The translations under genes were made by a program, and so were the position numbers. The notes beneath the pieces were generated by a model. That model was not told the origin of the DNA and searched no databases. It saw nothing but the letters and a program-made list of their open reading frames with translations. A stretch of DNA of 64,000 bases. Origin: Chitinophagaceae bacterium UBA1931 (GTDB lineage Bacteria > Bacteroidota > Bacteroidia > Chitinophagales > Chitinophagaceae). How positions within the stretch are numbered: the stretch's first letter is position 1; every line of letters starts with the position of its first letter. The stretch spans positions 857,889 to 921,888 of the forward strand of contig DDFJ01000004.1 in NCBI GenBank assembly GCA_002337125.1, read 5' to 3'. Of this stretch, positions 26,287 through 34,798 are shown piece by piece.

Positions 26287-27545
26287 GTTGTTTCTACCTC
26301 CGCATCTGCTGCAACAATCTTATACAATTTATCCGTATGATGAATTGCCACATCCAGCGGGAAGGCGCAAAGATCACCTTTTTCAGCCACTTGAGCCGAA
26401 CCAGTTTCATTTACATGCAATGATTCAATCACCGTTTCAATCACACCAAAATTTTTACCAATAATCATTACACGGTCACCTACACGCAATGGGTAACTTT
26501 CAATTTTAAATTCAGCAATTTTTGCTTTGGGATAATAATGATTGCCTTTGCCGAGATAGATTTTTCTTGTTGTTGCTTTCGATCCTGAAGCATCTGTCCA
26601 TTCGCCCAATTCCTGCCCAAACAAGTAACCGCCCCAGAACCCCCTATTATACACTTCTTCCATCCGCTTCATCCATTCTGCAGCTTTCTCAGCAGTATAT
26701 GTTTGATTGTAATAACTGTCAATTGCTTCACGGTAACATTGAGTTACTGTTTTTACATAATCAGGGCTCTTGCCTCTTCCTTCAATCTTCAGTACACGAA
26801 CACCGGTTTCAATTAACTGGTCAAGAAAATCGATTGTGCAGAGATCTTTCGGCGACATGATGTATTCATTATCGATTTCCAGTTCATGCCCGTCTTCAAT
26901 ATCAATTACCTTGTATTTTCTCCTGCAGTTTTGTAAACATGCACCACGGTTAGCCGATGCATTTTGTGTATGCAGACTGAGATAACATTTTCCCGATACA
27001 GCCATACACAACGCACCATGTGCAAACACTTCTATCTCGATTAAATTACCGGATGGCCCGGTGATATTTTCTTTTTTAATTCCATCGCAGATTGCTTTCA
27101 CCTGTCGCAAACTCAATTCTCTCGACAGCACCATTACATCAGCAAACAACGAGTAAAAGCGTACAGTTTCAAGATTAGTAATGTTGAGCTGCGTGGAGAT
27201 ATGAACTTCAAGTCCAAGCGTTCGTGCATAAGCAATCACTGCCTGGTCGGATGCAATTACTGCAGTAATACCGGCTTTCTTTGCTTCATTCACCACCATT
27301 TTCATCAGCGACAAATCATGATCGTAAACGATGGTATTTAAAGTGAGGTAGCTGCGTACATTATGCTTATTACAGAGTTCAGCAATTTCAGGTAAATCTT
27401 CAATTGTAAAATTCATAGTGGCTCTTGCACGCATATTCAGCTGCTCCACACCAAAATACACAGAATCGGCTCCCCCCTGTATGGCTGCCATCATGGATTC
27501 AAAACTGCCGGCCGGCGACATCAATTCAACTTGCTTTCCCTGCAT
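26283..27545 (-). CDS. U32-family protein (TrhP/YegQ-like, tRNA hydroxylation)
   Basis: A 420-residue protein of the peptidase U32 family. Members such as E. coli TrhP (YegQ) are now linked to hydroxylation of tRNA uridine 34 to 5-hydroxyuridine, and others to 23S rRNA; collagenase activity was claimed for some. The family signature is visible as EVFAHGALCMAVSGKCYLS, and further cysteines follow in RGACLQNCRRKY, which fit Fe-S ligands. The N-terminal part is a TIM-barrel (SPAGSFESMMAAIQGGADSVYFG). The C-terminal domain has beta-rich RNA-binding character. The overlapping ferredoxin gene supports an Fe-S role. Confidence 0.9.
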   Translation of the reverse strand: MQGKQVELMSPAGSFESMMAAIQGGADSVYFGVEQLNMRARATMNFTIEDLPEIAELCNKHNVRSYLTLNTIVYDHDLSLMKMVVNEAKKAGITAVIASDQAVIAYARTLGLEVHISTQLNITNLETVRFYSLFADVMVLSRELSLRQVKAICDGIKKENITGPSGNLIEIEVFAHGALCMAVSGKCYLSLHTQNASANRGACLQNCRRKYKVIDIEDGHELEIDNEYIMSPKDLCTIDFLDQLIETGVRVLKIEGRGKSPDYVKTVTQCYREAIDSYYNQTYTAEKAAEWMKRMEEVYNRGFWGGYLFGQELGEWTDASGSKATTRKIYLGKGNHYYPKAKIAEFKIESYPLRVGDRVMIIGKNFGVIETVIESLHVNETGSAQVAEKGDLCAFPLDVAIHHTDKLYKIVAADAEVETT

Positions 27546-27562
27546 GTAAAAAAATTAAGCCG

Positions 27563-27570
27563 CAAATTTA
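27563..27570 (-). promoter_or_regulatory. -7 box of the U32-ferredoxin pair
   Basis: Minus-strand TAAATTTG (plus CAAATTTA), 18 bases upstream of the U32 ATG at 27545. Confidence 0.45.
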
Positions 27571-27685
27571 CAGAAAAGGCACAAAGGCATCAAGGCAAAG
27601 AGTTTGAGCTCTGCTGACAGATGAAATAGTAAGAAAAATGATTTTATGTAACCAGCTGCATCAACATCCATCAGCTGCATTGGCG

Positions 27686-27699
27686 TCGCACACTTGTAC
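27686..27699. repeat. short sequence shared with the REP-like element near 47.3 kb
   Basis: TCGCACACTTGTAC matches TCGCACTCTTGTGC (47308-47321) at 12 of 14 bases, in the same orientation. It lies in the gene-free stretch 27546-27738, which otherwise only holds the U32 promoter. One pair of similar words may be chance. Confidence 0.3.
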
Positions 27700-27738
27700 A
27701 ATAAAATAAAATTGAACAATAGCAGATAAAACAGAAGT

Positions 27739-28716
27739 TTAGTTGCTTAGCTGAATAATGTTCCGTTCATCAACTGAAAGAAAAACCAGTTCGCCTTTCC
27801 GGAAAGTAGATTTGTTAGCACGCAGTTTAATCAATTGCTGTTCAACCAGCACTTCAAGCAAATAATAACTACCAAAAAATGAAATACGTTGTGCAATACC
27901 AAATATGTGCGATTGTCCTGTTCCTGTTACATGAATATTTTCAGGACGGATCATCAATTGTTCATTTGAAGTAAACGAACCAAAAATGGGTGCTTTACTT
28001 ACATCAATCAGATTGTAATCTCCCACTAAACCAGCTGCATATTCATTTACCGGTTGTTGGTAAACTTCCTGTGGCGTTCCCTGCTGAATTAATTCGCCGT
28101 TCTGCATCACAAGAATTTTATCGGCCCATGAAAGTACATCAGCTGCATCATGACTTACAAGAATACAGGTAATACCCAACTGCTCACTGATATCATCAAT
28201 CACCTGCTTAATGGTGCGTTTGTGCATGGCATCAAGGTTGGAATAAGGCTCATCAAGCAACAATAATCGTGGTGAAGTGGTGAGCAAACGAGCAAGTGCA
28301 ATGCGTTGCTTTTCTCCACCCGAAAGCTGATCAGTTTTCCGTTGCAGCAAATGATCAACCTGGCAAATACGATAGAGTTCAATAGCTTTTTCTTCAGCTA
28401 ACTTATTCGCCATTTCAAGATAATCCCGCACCCAATAGTTATTCCGTAATTCAAAATACTGGCTCAGGAAAGCAATGCCCGGGTGGCCTGGAAACAATTC
28501 ATCTTCGGGATTAATGATTTGTTTTTCTTCAAACAGCACTTCACCTTCATCGGGTTTTACAAAACCGCCAACCAGTTTCAGCAAGGTTGTTTTGCCCGAC
28601 CCTGTTTCTCCAACAATCGCAATATGCTGCAGCTTTTCCTGTGTAAAGCTTACATGCTTTACAACCATATTCTCCCCGACTGTTTTACTGATATTTGAAA
28701 CTTGTATGAACGACAT
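27739..28716 (-). CDS. orphan ABC transporter ATP-binding protein with C-terminal TOBE-like domain
   Basis: A 325-residue ABC ATPase: Walker A in VGETGSGKTTL, the signature QLSGGEKQRIALARLL, Walker B LLLLDEPYSNLD and the switch His in LVSHD. The extra C-terminal 85 residues (about 240-325) look like a TOBE/OB regulatory domain, as in PotA, FbpC or MalK-type importers. The normal pattern would be a permease nearby, but none is coded within several kb, so the partner is elsewhere or this is a free-standing regulator-type ATPase. The gene lies 3 bases after pdxH on the same strand. Substrate is unknown. Confidence 0.9.
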   Translation of the reverse strand: MSFIQVSNISKTVGENMVVKHVSFTQEKLQHIAIVGETGSGKTTLLKLVGGFVKPDEGEVLFEEKQIINPEDELFPGHPGIAFLSQYFELRNNYWVRDYLEMANKLAEEKAIELYRICQVDHLLQRKTDQLSGGEKQRIALARLLTTSPRLLLLDEPYSNLDAMHKRTIKQVIDDISEQLGITCILVSHDAADVLSWADKILVMQNGELIQQGTPQEVYQQPVNEYAAGLVGDYNLIDVSKAPIFGSFTSNEQLMIRPENIHVTGTGQSHIFGIAQRISFFGSYYLLEVLVEQQLIKLRANKSTFRKGELVFLSVDERNIIQLSN

Positions 28717-28719
28717 GAA

Positions 28720-29367
28720 TTAAGGTGCAAGCCTTTTAATATCCCAGCTTTTATTTTTATTAAGAGTGTAAACAATTCTGTCGTGCATACGGCTTGGTCG
28801 CCCCTGCCAGAATTCAATTTTAACCGGCTTTACACGAAAGCCTCCCCAATGTGGTGGCTTCGGTATTTCGCCATGCTTAAAACGTTCACGGTAAAATTCA
28901 AATGTTTCTTTTAACCATGCCTTTCCTGCAACAGCAATGCTTTGTGGAGATGCCCATGCCCCAATCTTACTTCCATCGGGCCTGCTGTTGAAATAAGCAA
29001 TACTTTCTTCTGTACTTATTTTTTCAGCCACACCAACAATCTTTACCTGGCGTTCCATTTCCTTCCAGAAAAACAGCAGACAGCAATTGGGATTTTCTTC
29101 CAGATGCGAACTTTTTGCACTGTTGTAATTGGTAAAGAAAACAAAACCATTCGCATCAAAATTTTTCAGCAGCACTGTTCTCGCTTCCGGCACTGCATCT
29201 TTTCCAACTGTTGCAAGTGTCATTGCATTTACTTCCTCAATTTTTGAATCAGTTGCTTCATTCCACCAATGCTCAAATTGTGCAAATGGTGATTGCAGCA
29301 CTGTTTCTTCATCAAGCGAATTGAGTGTGTACTCTTTTCTTATTCTTGCAATATCTTCAGCATTCAT
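28720..29367 (-). CDS. pdxH: pyridoxamine/pyridoxine 5'-phosphate oxidase
   Basis: PdxH oxidises PNP and PMP to pyridoxal 5'-phosphate with FMN and O2. The 215-residue protein has the typical PNPOx N-terminal FMN-binding split barrel (MTLATVGKDAVPEARTVLLKNFD, GFVFFTNYNSAKSSHLEENP) and the C-terminal dimerisation region ending in the conserved LAP (KRLAP). WGGFRVKPVKIEFWQGRPSRMHDR is the PdxH-specific C-terminal segment. It is directly followed by the ABC ATPase gene (3-base gap), so the two share a transcript. Confidence 0.96.
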   Translation of the reverse strand: MNAEDIARIRKEYTLNSLDEETVLQSPFAQFEHWWNEATDSKIEEVNAMTLATVGKDAVPEARTVLLKNFDANGFVFFTNYNSAKSSHLEENPNCCLLFFWKEMERQVKIVGVAEKISTEESIAYFNSRPDGSKIGAWASPQSIAVAGKAWLKETFEFYRERFKHGEIPKPPHWGGFRVKPVKIEFWQGRPSRMHDRIVYTLNKNKSWDIKRLAP

Positions 29368-29541
29368 ATTTTTCTTTATTTACTTTATTCACAAATAACA
29401 TCTGCAACGCTGCACTTTGCCCCTCACAATTTTTCAGCCTGCAAATTAATCAAACTTGCTTTTGCAGAAGAATTAAATACATTACAGGAAACTTAACAGC
29501 AACAGAGGGAGTTTCGTAAATTTAAACTTCTACATTTCAGT

Positions 29542-30414
29542 ATGAAAAAGAAAGCACACCTGGTTTTAGGAAGCGGCGGAGCAAGGGGCATTGCTCATAT
29601 AGGCGTTATTGAATTGCTGGAACAACAGAGATTTGAAATCATCAGCGTTACCGGTTGTTCAATGGGCGCAGTAGTAGGTGGTATGTATTGCGCCGGGCAT
29701 CTTCAAACATACAAAGATTGGTTGCTGACATTAAACAAATCAAAGGTGTTTAACCTGTTTGATTTCACATTCACCATGCAGGGTTTTTTAAAAGGTGAAA
29801 AAGTACTTGCCCAACTGGAAAGCTTTACCGGCAAACAAAACATTGAAGAACTTAAAATAAAATTTACAGCTGTTGCTACAGATATCATCAACAGGAAAGA
29901 AGTGCATTTCAGTTCCGGAAATTTATACAGGGCTTTGCGTGCATCCATTGGTATTCCCGGTGTGTTTACACCCGTGCAGGAACAGGAAACATTTTTGGTT
30001 GATGGTGGTGTTTTAAATCCATTACCATTAGACCTGGTGCAAAAGAAAGATGATGAACTGATTGTTGCTGTAAACCTGAATGGAAATTATGAACGGAAAA
30101 GATCGGAACCTGAAGCTCCATCGGCAGACACAACACCTGTTACACGTGACTGGCTGAAATCATTTTCATTGCCGGGCCGAAAAAAAACAAGCAGCATTAA
30201 AAACGTAAGCTTATCTGTTTTTGATTTGGTGAATACTTCTTACGATTTTACGCAGGATCGATTGACTGAACTGATGATCCAAACCTATCCTCCCGATTTG
30301 TATATTGAAATCCCCCGCAACAGTTGTGCTGTGTATGAATTTTACCGTGCAGGCGAAATGATTGAAATGGGCAAGAAAGCTTTTCTTGACAGTTACAACA
30401 AATTAAACAGTTAG
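29542..30414 (+). CDS. patatin-like phospholipase family protein
   Basis: A 290-residue lipid acyl hydrolase of the patatin/RssA type. It carries the oxyanion motif GSGGARG near the N-terminus, the nucleophile motif GCSMGA (Ser near residue 41) and the catalytic Asp in DGGVLNPLP. About 290 residues is the length of the RssA-like group; there is no signal peptide, so it is cytoplasmic. The last 80 residues (KKTSSIKNVSLSVFDLVN...) are the typical C-terminal extension of this group. A possible -7 box TACATTTC lies four bases before the ATG. It converges on the DUF3037 gene. Confidence 0.9.
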   Translation: MKKKAHLVLGSGGARGIAHIGVIELLEQQRFEIISVTGCSMGAVVGGMYCAGHLQTYKDWLLTLNKSKVFNLFDFTFTMQGFLKGEKVLAQLESFTGKQNIEELKIKFTAVATDIINRKEVHFSSGNLYRALRASIGIPGVFTPVQEQETFLVDGGVLNPLPLDLVQKKDDELIVAVNLNGNYERKRSEPEAPSADTTPVTRDWLKSFSLPGRKKTSSIKNVSLSVFDLVNTSYDFTQDRLTELMIQTYPPDLYIEIPRNSCAVYEFYRAGEMIEMGKKAFLDSYNKLNS

Positions 30415-30421
30415 AATTTTC

Positions 30422-30805
30422 TCAGGCAACTAATTGTTCATGCAAATGAGCAACTGTTTCTTCCGGATTTTTACACAAACCGGAATGCACAGCCGATGTT
30501 TGTACAACTGTACTTCGTTTAGCTGTGAGCCAGCGAAAGCGTGATGCAATATCCAATGCTGCTATCGGGCTGTCTTTTGATTCGCCTTTACTGATTTGTT
30601 CAAATGCTTCAAGATGCGATTTAATTTCAGCAATATCCACACCCGGAAACAATGCCAGTAATTTCTGTTCGTTCAACGAATACATGGTTTGCAGAAATGC
30701 TGGCCTTTTACAATACACAATCACCCCCACATTGAGGAACTCTTCACGTTCAACCCGTGGCACCACCCGTATAACGGCATATTCAAATAAGTGATTTTCC
30801 TGCAT
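30422..30805 (-). CDS. DUF3037 protein, partner of the HipA-like kinase
   Basis: A 127-residue protein with the DUF3037 pattern: EYAVIRVVPRVEREEFLNVGVIVYC at its N-terminus, with the conserved Arg-Glu-Glu-Phe-x-Asn-Val-Gly core. There are no membrane segments and no known catalytic site. Its start overlaps the stop region of the HipA-like kinase by 23 bases (30783-30805), so the two are translated together. Across bacteria, DUF3037 genes tend to follow HipA_2-type genes (as I recall, not checked). It might regulate, bind or be phosphorylated by the kinase; nothing shows which. Confidence 0.85.
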   Translation of the reverse strand: MQENHLFEYAVIRVVPRVEREEFLNVGVIVYCKRPAFLQTMYSLNEQKLLALFPGVDIAEIKSHLEAFEQISKGESKDSPIAALDIASRFRWLTAKRSTVVQTSAVHSGLCKNPEETVAHLHEQLVA

Positions 30806-31592
30806 TGATTGCTTCGTTTACAAATATATCGGAATGACTGATCCTGTTAATTAAAAACTGGCAGTACACGTTTCTCATTTCATCGGGACTTTCCTTTCCA
30901 TCCTCATGCAGCAACCATTCGTCCGGCACAACTGATACAATTGCCCTGATTCTTTCAGGAGTTACAACCTGTTTCATTTCTTCATTTACCTGCAGAAGTA
31001 ATGATGCTTGCGGCAGCAGCACATGATCTTTTATCTGCACAAATGGTTTTACTGACTGCTCTTCCCAATTTGACCATGTATGATGAAAATACAAAGCAGC
31101 TCCGTGATCAATGAGCCAAAGTTCATTATGCCAGTTAAGCATGTTTGTATTGCGTGCAGTACGGTCAACATTCATCAGCAACGCATCAAGCCACACAATT
31201 TTTGATGCAAGATGTTTATCAATTTTTTTAACAGCAGGATCGTATGTAATAGCTCCCGATAAATAGTGCAACCCCAGGTTCAGTCCTTTGCTTGCACGAA
31301 GTAAATCCTGAATTTCCTCATCAGGTTCTGTACGTCCAAAAGCTTCATCAAGATTGGCAAATACAATTTCAGGGATTTTCAAGCCCATTGCACGTGCCAT
31401 TTCCCCACCAATTAAATCTGCAATCAACGCTTTGCTTCCCTGGCCTGCTCCACGAAATTTTAATACATACAAAAAGCCATCGTCAGCTTCTGCAATAGCC
31501 GGCAACGATCCGCCTTCACGCAAAGGAGTAACATAACGCATCACCTGCACAGACCTTATATCCGGTTGCTGAATATTATTTTGCTGTTCCAT
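30783..31592 (-). CDS. HipA-like kinase (HipA_2 type)
   Basis: A 269-residue kinase-like protein resembling the HipA_2 family, a shorter relative of the toxin HipA. Kinase features: possible ATP lysine in VLKFRGAG (Lys45), a helix EMARAMGLKIPEIV, catalytic-loop-like MNVDRTARNTN (Asp143, Asn148) and DHG in LIDHGAALYF (Asp162), standing for DFG. The N-terminal HipA domain of the 440-residue toxin is missing. It is not flanked by a HipB-type antitoxin; instead the DUF3037 gene overlaps it. HipA kinases phosphorylate aminoacyl-tRNA synthetases or other targets; the target here is unknown. A near-consensus -7 box lies close upstream on the minus strand. Confidence 0.85.
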   Translation of the reverse strand: MEQQNNIQQPDIRSVQVMRYVTPLREGGSLPAIAEADDGFLYVLKFRGAGQGSKALIADLIGGEMARAMGLKIPEIVFANLDEAFGRTEPDEEIQDLLRASKGLNLGLHYLSGAITYDPAVKKIDKHLASKIVWLDALLMNVDRTARNTNMLNWHNELWLIDHGAALYFHHTWSNWEEQSVKPFVQIKDHVLLPQASLLLQVNEEMKQVVTPERIRAIVSVVPDEWLLHEDGKESPDEMRNVYCQFLINRISHSDIFVNEAINAGKSLI

Positions 31593-31640
31593 CTATACAG
31601 CAAAGATGATGTTTCATTTGATAACTTGAAAGAATTCTTC

Positions 31641-34130
31641 TCAGTTGTTTTTCCGCTTATACCACTTCAACACTTCAATCCACAATGTTGCAACCAGTGC
31701 AACGGCAACACATTGTGCAACGATAATAAATGGCAGCAGTGTTAAACCAAAGAGACTTCTTACACCGGGCACATACAATGCAATGGCAATAAATAACAAC
31801 GTAATACCTATGATGAGCCCGACAAGATTGTTTTTATAAGAAAGTGTTTCAATAAACGAATAATAAAACGAGCGGTTGACCAATGTAAGAAAAACATTAC
31901 TGAATAAAAGTGTGATGAAGATAACTGAACGGATGGTTGCATCATCTGCACCTGTGTGCATGAAATACCAACCTGCACCCAAACAGCCGGCTGTAATCAT
32001 CAATCCTTGCAGTATGCTCACTGATAATTGCCGTAACGAAAGAAATGTATTACCCATTTTCCTGGGAGCCCGTTGCATTGTTCCCGGCTCCATTGGTTCA
32101 TTTTCATAAATAATGGAACAGGTGGGTCCCATAATCAGTTCGAGAAAAATGACATGAACAGGTGAAAATATATCGGTAAACTTCCACATTAATACCAACG
32201 GCAATGTTACAATCAGGATAATGGGAATATGGATGGAAACGATATACTGAATTGCTTTTTTCAGGTTATCATAAATCTTGCGGCCAAGTGCAACAGCATC
32301 GGTCATGTGTGCAAGATTATCATCGGTAAGAATTAATGAAGCTGCATTTTTTGCCACTTCACTTCCCCTTAATCCCATGGCAATACCAATATGTGCAGCT
32401 TTTAATGCCGGGCCATCATTTACACCATCACCCGTCATTGCAACCACTTCACCATTTTCTTTTAATGCATCAATCACTTTCAGTTTTGCTTCAGGAAACA
32501 TGCGTGCAAAAATGTTGACATGCTTTACTTTTTCCTGCAGCTCTTCCTTACTGAAATGCAGTACTTCTTTACCGGTAAGTACTTCGCTGTTATGATCAAG
32601 TGTAATTTGTTCAGCAATGGCTAATGCTGTTTCAGCATAATCGCCTGTAATCATTTTTACAGGTATACCAGCTTCACGGAAAGTCTGAATAGTTTCTGTA
32701 ATTTTTTCTTTTGGTGGATCCTGGAAAGCAATTAACCCTAAAAATTCAAAATCAAAATCTTCCTGCGATACCGGCCATTTTTTTCCTTCCCATATTGCTT
32801 TACCAACTCCAAGCACACGATAACCCTGTTTTGCGTAAGCCAGTGATTGTTCTTCTATATGTTTCAGCTCAGCAATAGAAAGTTTGCTTTGCCTCAATAT
32901 TCCTTCAGGTCCGCCTTTCACCGCAATCACAACTTCACCTTCCTTGTTTTCAAAAATATGCGTCATCATTGGCGGCTTTCCATCAATTGGGTATTCATGT
33001 ATCTGTTCAAACAAATTACGTTTGTCAACTTTTGCTGTTTGTTCGTACAAATGATGAATTGTTTTTTCCATCGGGTCGAACGGATTGGTTTCACTGCTCC
33101 ACATTGCATATTCAATCAACTCGCCGGGCAATGCTGTTCCGTTTTTCACTTCAACCGATTCTTTTGTTGCAGCATTATACACATAAGCAATGCTCATTTT
33201 GTTTTGCGTAAGCGTTCCGGTTTTATCAGTACAGATCACTGTTGCAGAACCCAATGTTTCAACATATTGGGGCTGCTTCACAATGATTTGATTTTTTAGT
33301 AAACGGAATGCACCCAAAGCCTGGAATGTGCTGAACGCTACAGGAATTTCTTCGGGCAGAATACTCATAGCCAGTGTTAAGCCATGCAAAAAAGAATGTA
33401 TGATATTTCCAGACTGGAGATAGTTTACAATTACTACAATCACAAAAGCAACCGCACCAATCCACACCATATTTTTTACAAACGAACGGATCTGCAGCTG
33501 CAAAGGAGTTTTTACAACACTCACTTCCTTCATCGATAAACCAATTTTTCCAAACATGGTTTTCAAACCAACTTCTGTTACCTGTATAGTTGCACTGCCG
33601 CTTGTAACCAGTGTTCCTTTATATACCGAACTATTATCATCGGTGTTTTTTATTACTGAAAACGATTCGCCGGTGAGAATGGATTCATTCAATGAAAAAT
33701 CATTGGCTGCAATAATGATTCCGTCTGCAGCAACTATTTCACCTTCGGCTAACAACAACAAATCGCCCACCACAATTTCTTCTGCATCAACCTCGATCAC
33801 TAAACCATTACGTAAGAGTTTTGCTTTCGCTGCCGACATTTTTTTCAATGCCTGCACTGCATTTTTACTCCTGTATTCCTGGAAAAGCGAAATGCCGGCA
33901 ACAATAAATATTGAAACCAGCATAATAACTCCTTCTTTAAACTGCCCAACAGCAAAGTAGATGATGCATGCAGCCAGCAGCAGCATAAACATGGGTTCTG
34001 TAACAACATCTTTGAGCACATTTAAGAACACCCTGTCTTCATGCAGTTCAAGTTCATTTGCACCATGTTGCTTACGGCTTTCGATTACCTGCGCATCAGT
34101 TAATCCTTTTGAAATATCTGTCGATGTCAT
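31641..34130 (-). CDS. P-type cation-transporting ATPase (P2-like)
   Basis: A cation pump of about 829 residues. I start it at the ATG at 34130 (MTSTDISKG); a TTG at 34139 is in frame. Motifs: N-terminal cation ATPase domain (residues 5-70), TGES (156-159 from TTG), membrane PEEIP (262-266), the phosphorylated Asp in CTDKTGTLTQ (305), and TGDGVNDGPALKAA. Ten membrane helices are likely. The cation site is unusual: M4 reads PEEIP rather than the PEGLP of Ca2+ pumps, and the M6 region reads LELIMGPTCSIIYENEP, without the Asp of the Ca2+-ATPase M6. The ion is therefore uncertain. It stands alone, with a possible -7 box at 34172. Confidence 0.9.
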   Translation of the reverse strand: MTSTDISKGLTDAQVIESRKQHGANELELHEDRVFLNVLKDVVTEPMFMLLLAACIIYFAVGQFKEGVIMLVSIFIVAGISLFQEYRSKNAVQALKKMSAAKAKLLRNGLVIEVDAEEIVVGDLLLLAEGEIVAADGIIIAANDFSLNESILTGESFSVIKNTDDNSSVYKGTLVTSGSATIQVTEVGLKTMFGKIGLSMKEVSVVKTPLQLQIRSFVKNMVWIGAVAFVIVVIVNYLQSGNIIHSFLHGLTLAMSILPEEIPVAFSTFQALGAFRLLKNQIIVKQPQYVETLGSATVICTDKTGTLTQNKMSIAYVYNAATKESVEVKNGTALPGELIEYAMWSSETNPFDPMEKTIHHLYEQTAKVDKRNLFEQIHEYPIDGKPPMMTHIFENKEGEVVIAVKGGPEGILRQSKLSIAELKHIEEQSLAYAKQGYRVLGVGKAIWEGKKWPVSQEDFDFEFLGLIAFQDPPKEKITETIQTFREAGIPVKMITGDYAETALAIAEQITLDHNSEVLTGKEVLHFSKEELQEKVKHVNIFARMFPEAKLKVIDALKENGEVVAMTGDGVNDGPALKAAHIGIAMGLRGSEVAKNAASLILTDDNLAHMTDAVALGRKIYDNLKKAIQYIVSIHIPIILIVTLPLVLMWKFTDIFSPVHVIFLELIMGPTCSIIYENEPMEPGTMQRAPRKMGNTFLSLRQLSVSILQGLMITAGCLGAGWYFMHTGADDATIRSVIFITLLFSNVFLTLVNRSFYYSFIETLSYKNNLVGLIIGITLLFIAIALYVPGVRSLFGLTLLPFIIVAQCVAVALVATLWIEVLKWYKRKNN

Positions 34131-34171
34131 ACCTGACAATTATGTGAATGATCAAGTGGATTGAGGAAAAA

Positions 34172-34179
34172 CAAATCTA
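34172..34179 (-). promoter_or_regulatory. -7 box of the P-type ATPase gene
   Basis: Minus-strand TAGATTTG (plus CAAATCTA), 42 bases before the ATG at 34130 and right behind the terminator of the upstream gene. Confidence 0.5.
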
Positions 34180-34184
34180 CTAAT

Positions 34185-34216
34185 AAAAAAAGGGTGACGC
34201 CTAATCAGCGTCACCC
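34185..34216 (-). terminator. intrinsic terminator of the small membrane protein gene
   Basis: A perfect 9-bp stem (GGGTGACGC at 34192-34200, GCGTCACCC at 34208-34216). On the minus strand it is followed by seven T. It separates the membrane protein gene from the P-type ATPase. Confidence 0.93.
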
Positions 34217-34222
34217 AAAATT

Positions 34223-34753
34223 CTAATCGTTATCCTTCTCTTTTTCACCGTCTTTTTCTTTATCTCTTCCCTGTTGTTCTTTTTCATTATTGCCCGGTTG
34301 ATTTACATCAGCAGCTGTACTGATTTCAGTGTGCCTGATCTTGCCACCATAATAACCGGTTCGTGCCATTGCTCCAAAAGAAAGCAACGACATAATCAAT
34401 GCAATCGTGAAAACGATTTTTGCCCGTTCGCTTTTTTGCCATTTAAAAAACAATGCTGCAAGAGAAGCAACACCTGCAGCCACCATGAGCCAGATAGCAA
34501 GCTCTGCTGCTTCTTCATGAAGATTAATCATTGCTTCAGAAACACCGGGCAGGTTTTCCACTGCATCTTCTGCAGGTTCGCCGGTTAAAAAAACGGGAAT
34601 AGCAAGCAAGGTCATTGCAACAATTACAACAGCTGCAATTGCTTTTACATTTTCTTGTTTTTTAATAATACCCCAGAGTAATATCAAACTGCCAATCATT
34701 GATCCGATAATAGGAAAATGATTCAGCAGCAAATGAATGTGTGTAGTGTTCAT
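34223..34753 (-). CDS. membrane protein with His-rich helices (DUF2231-like)
   Basis: A 176-residue integral membrane protein with four predicted transmembrane helices. The N-terminus HIHLLLNHFPIIGSMIG carries three His in a short helix, and the loop GEPAEDAVENLPGVSEAMINLHEEAAE follows the second helix; this recalls DUF2231-type membrane proteins, in which such His may bind heme. The C-terminal 40 residues are hydrophilic and very charged (KEKDGEKEKDND), probably cytoplasmic. The function is unknown. It is closed by its own terminator, so it is not part of the ATPase transcript, though it lies just upstream of it. Confidence 0.75.
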   Translation of the reverse strand: MNTTHIHLLLNHFPIIGSMIGSLILLWGIIKKQENVKAIAAVVIVAMTLLAIPVFLTGEPAEDAVENLPGVSEAMINLHEEAAELAIWLMVAAGVASLAALFFKWQKSERAKIVFTIALIMSLLSFGAMARTGYYGGKIRHTEISTAADVNQPGNNEKEQQGRDKEKDGEKEKDND

Positions 34754-34798
34754 TGCTGAAAAATTTAAATGATAAATAAAATGTCAATCTGAAAAAAA

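Noticed and set aside
26044..26340. A 98-codon plus-strand frame
   Set aside because: It is antisense to the ferredoxin and U32 genes, whose cysteine motifs prove the minus-strand frames.
32847..33299. A 150-codon plus-strand frame
   Set aside because: It is antisense to the P-type ATPase and of Cys/Phe-rich composition typical of shadow frames.
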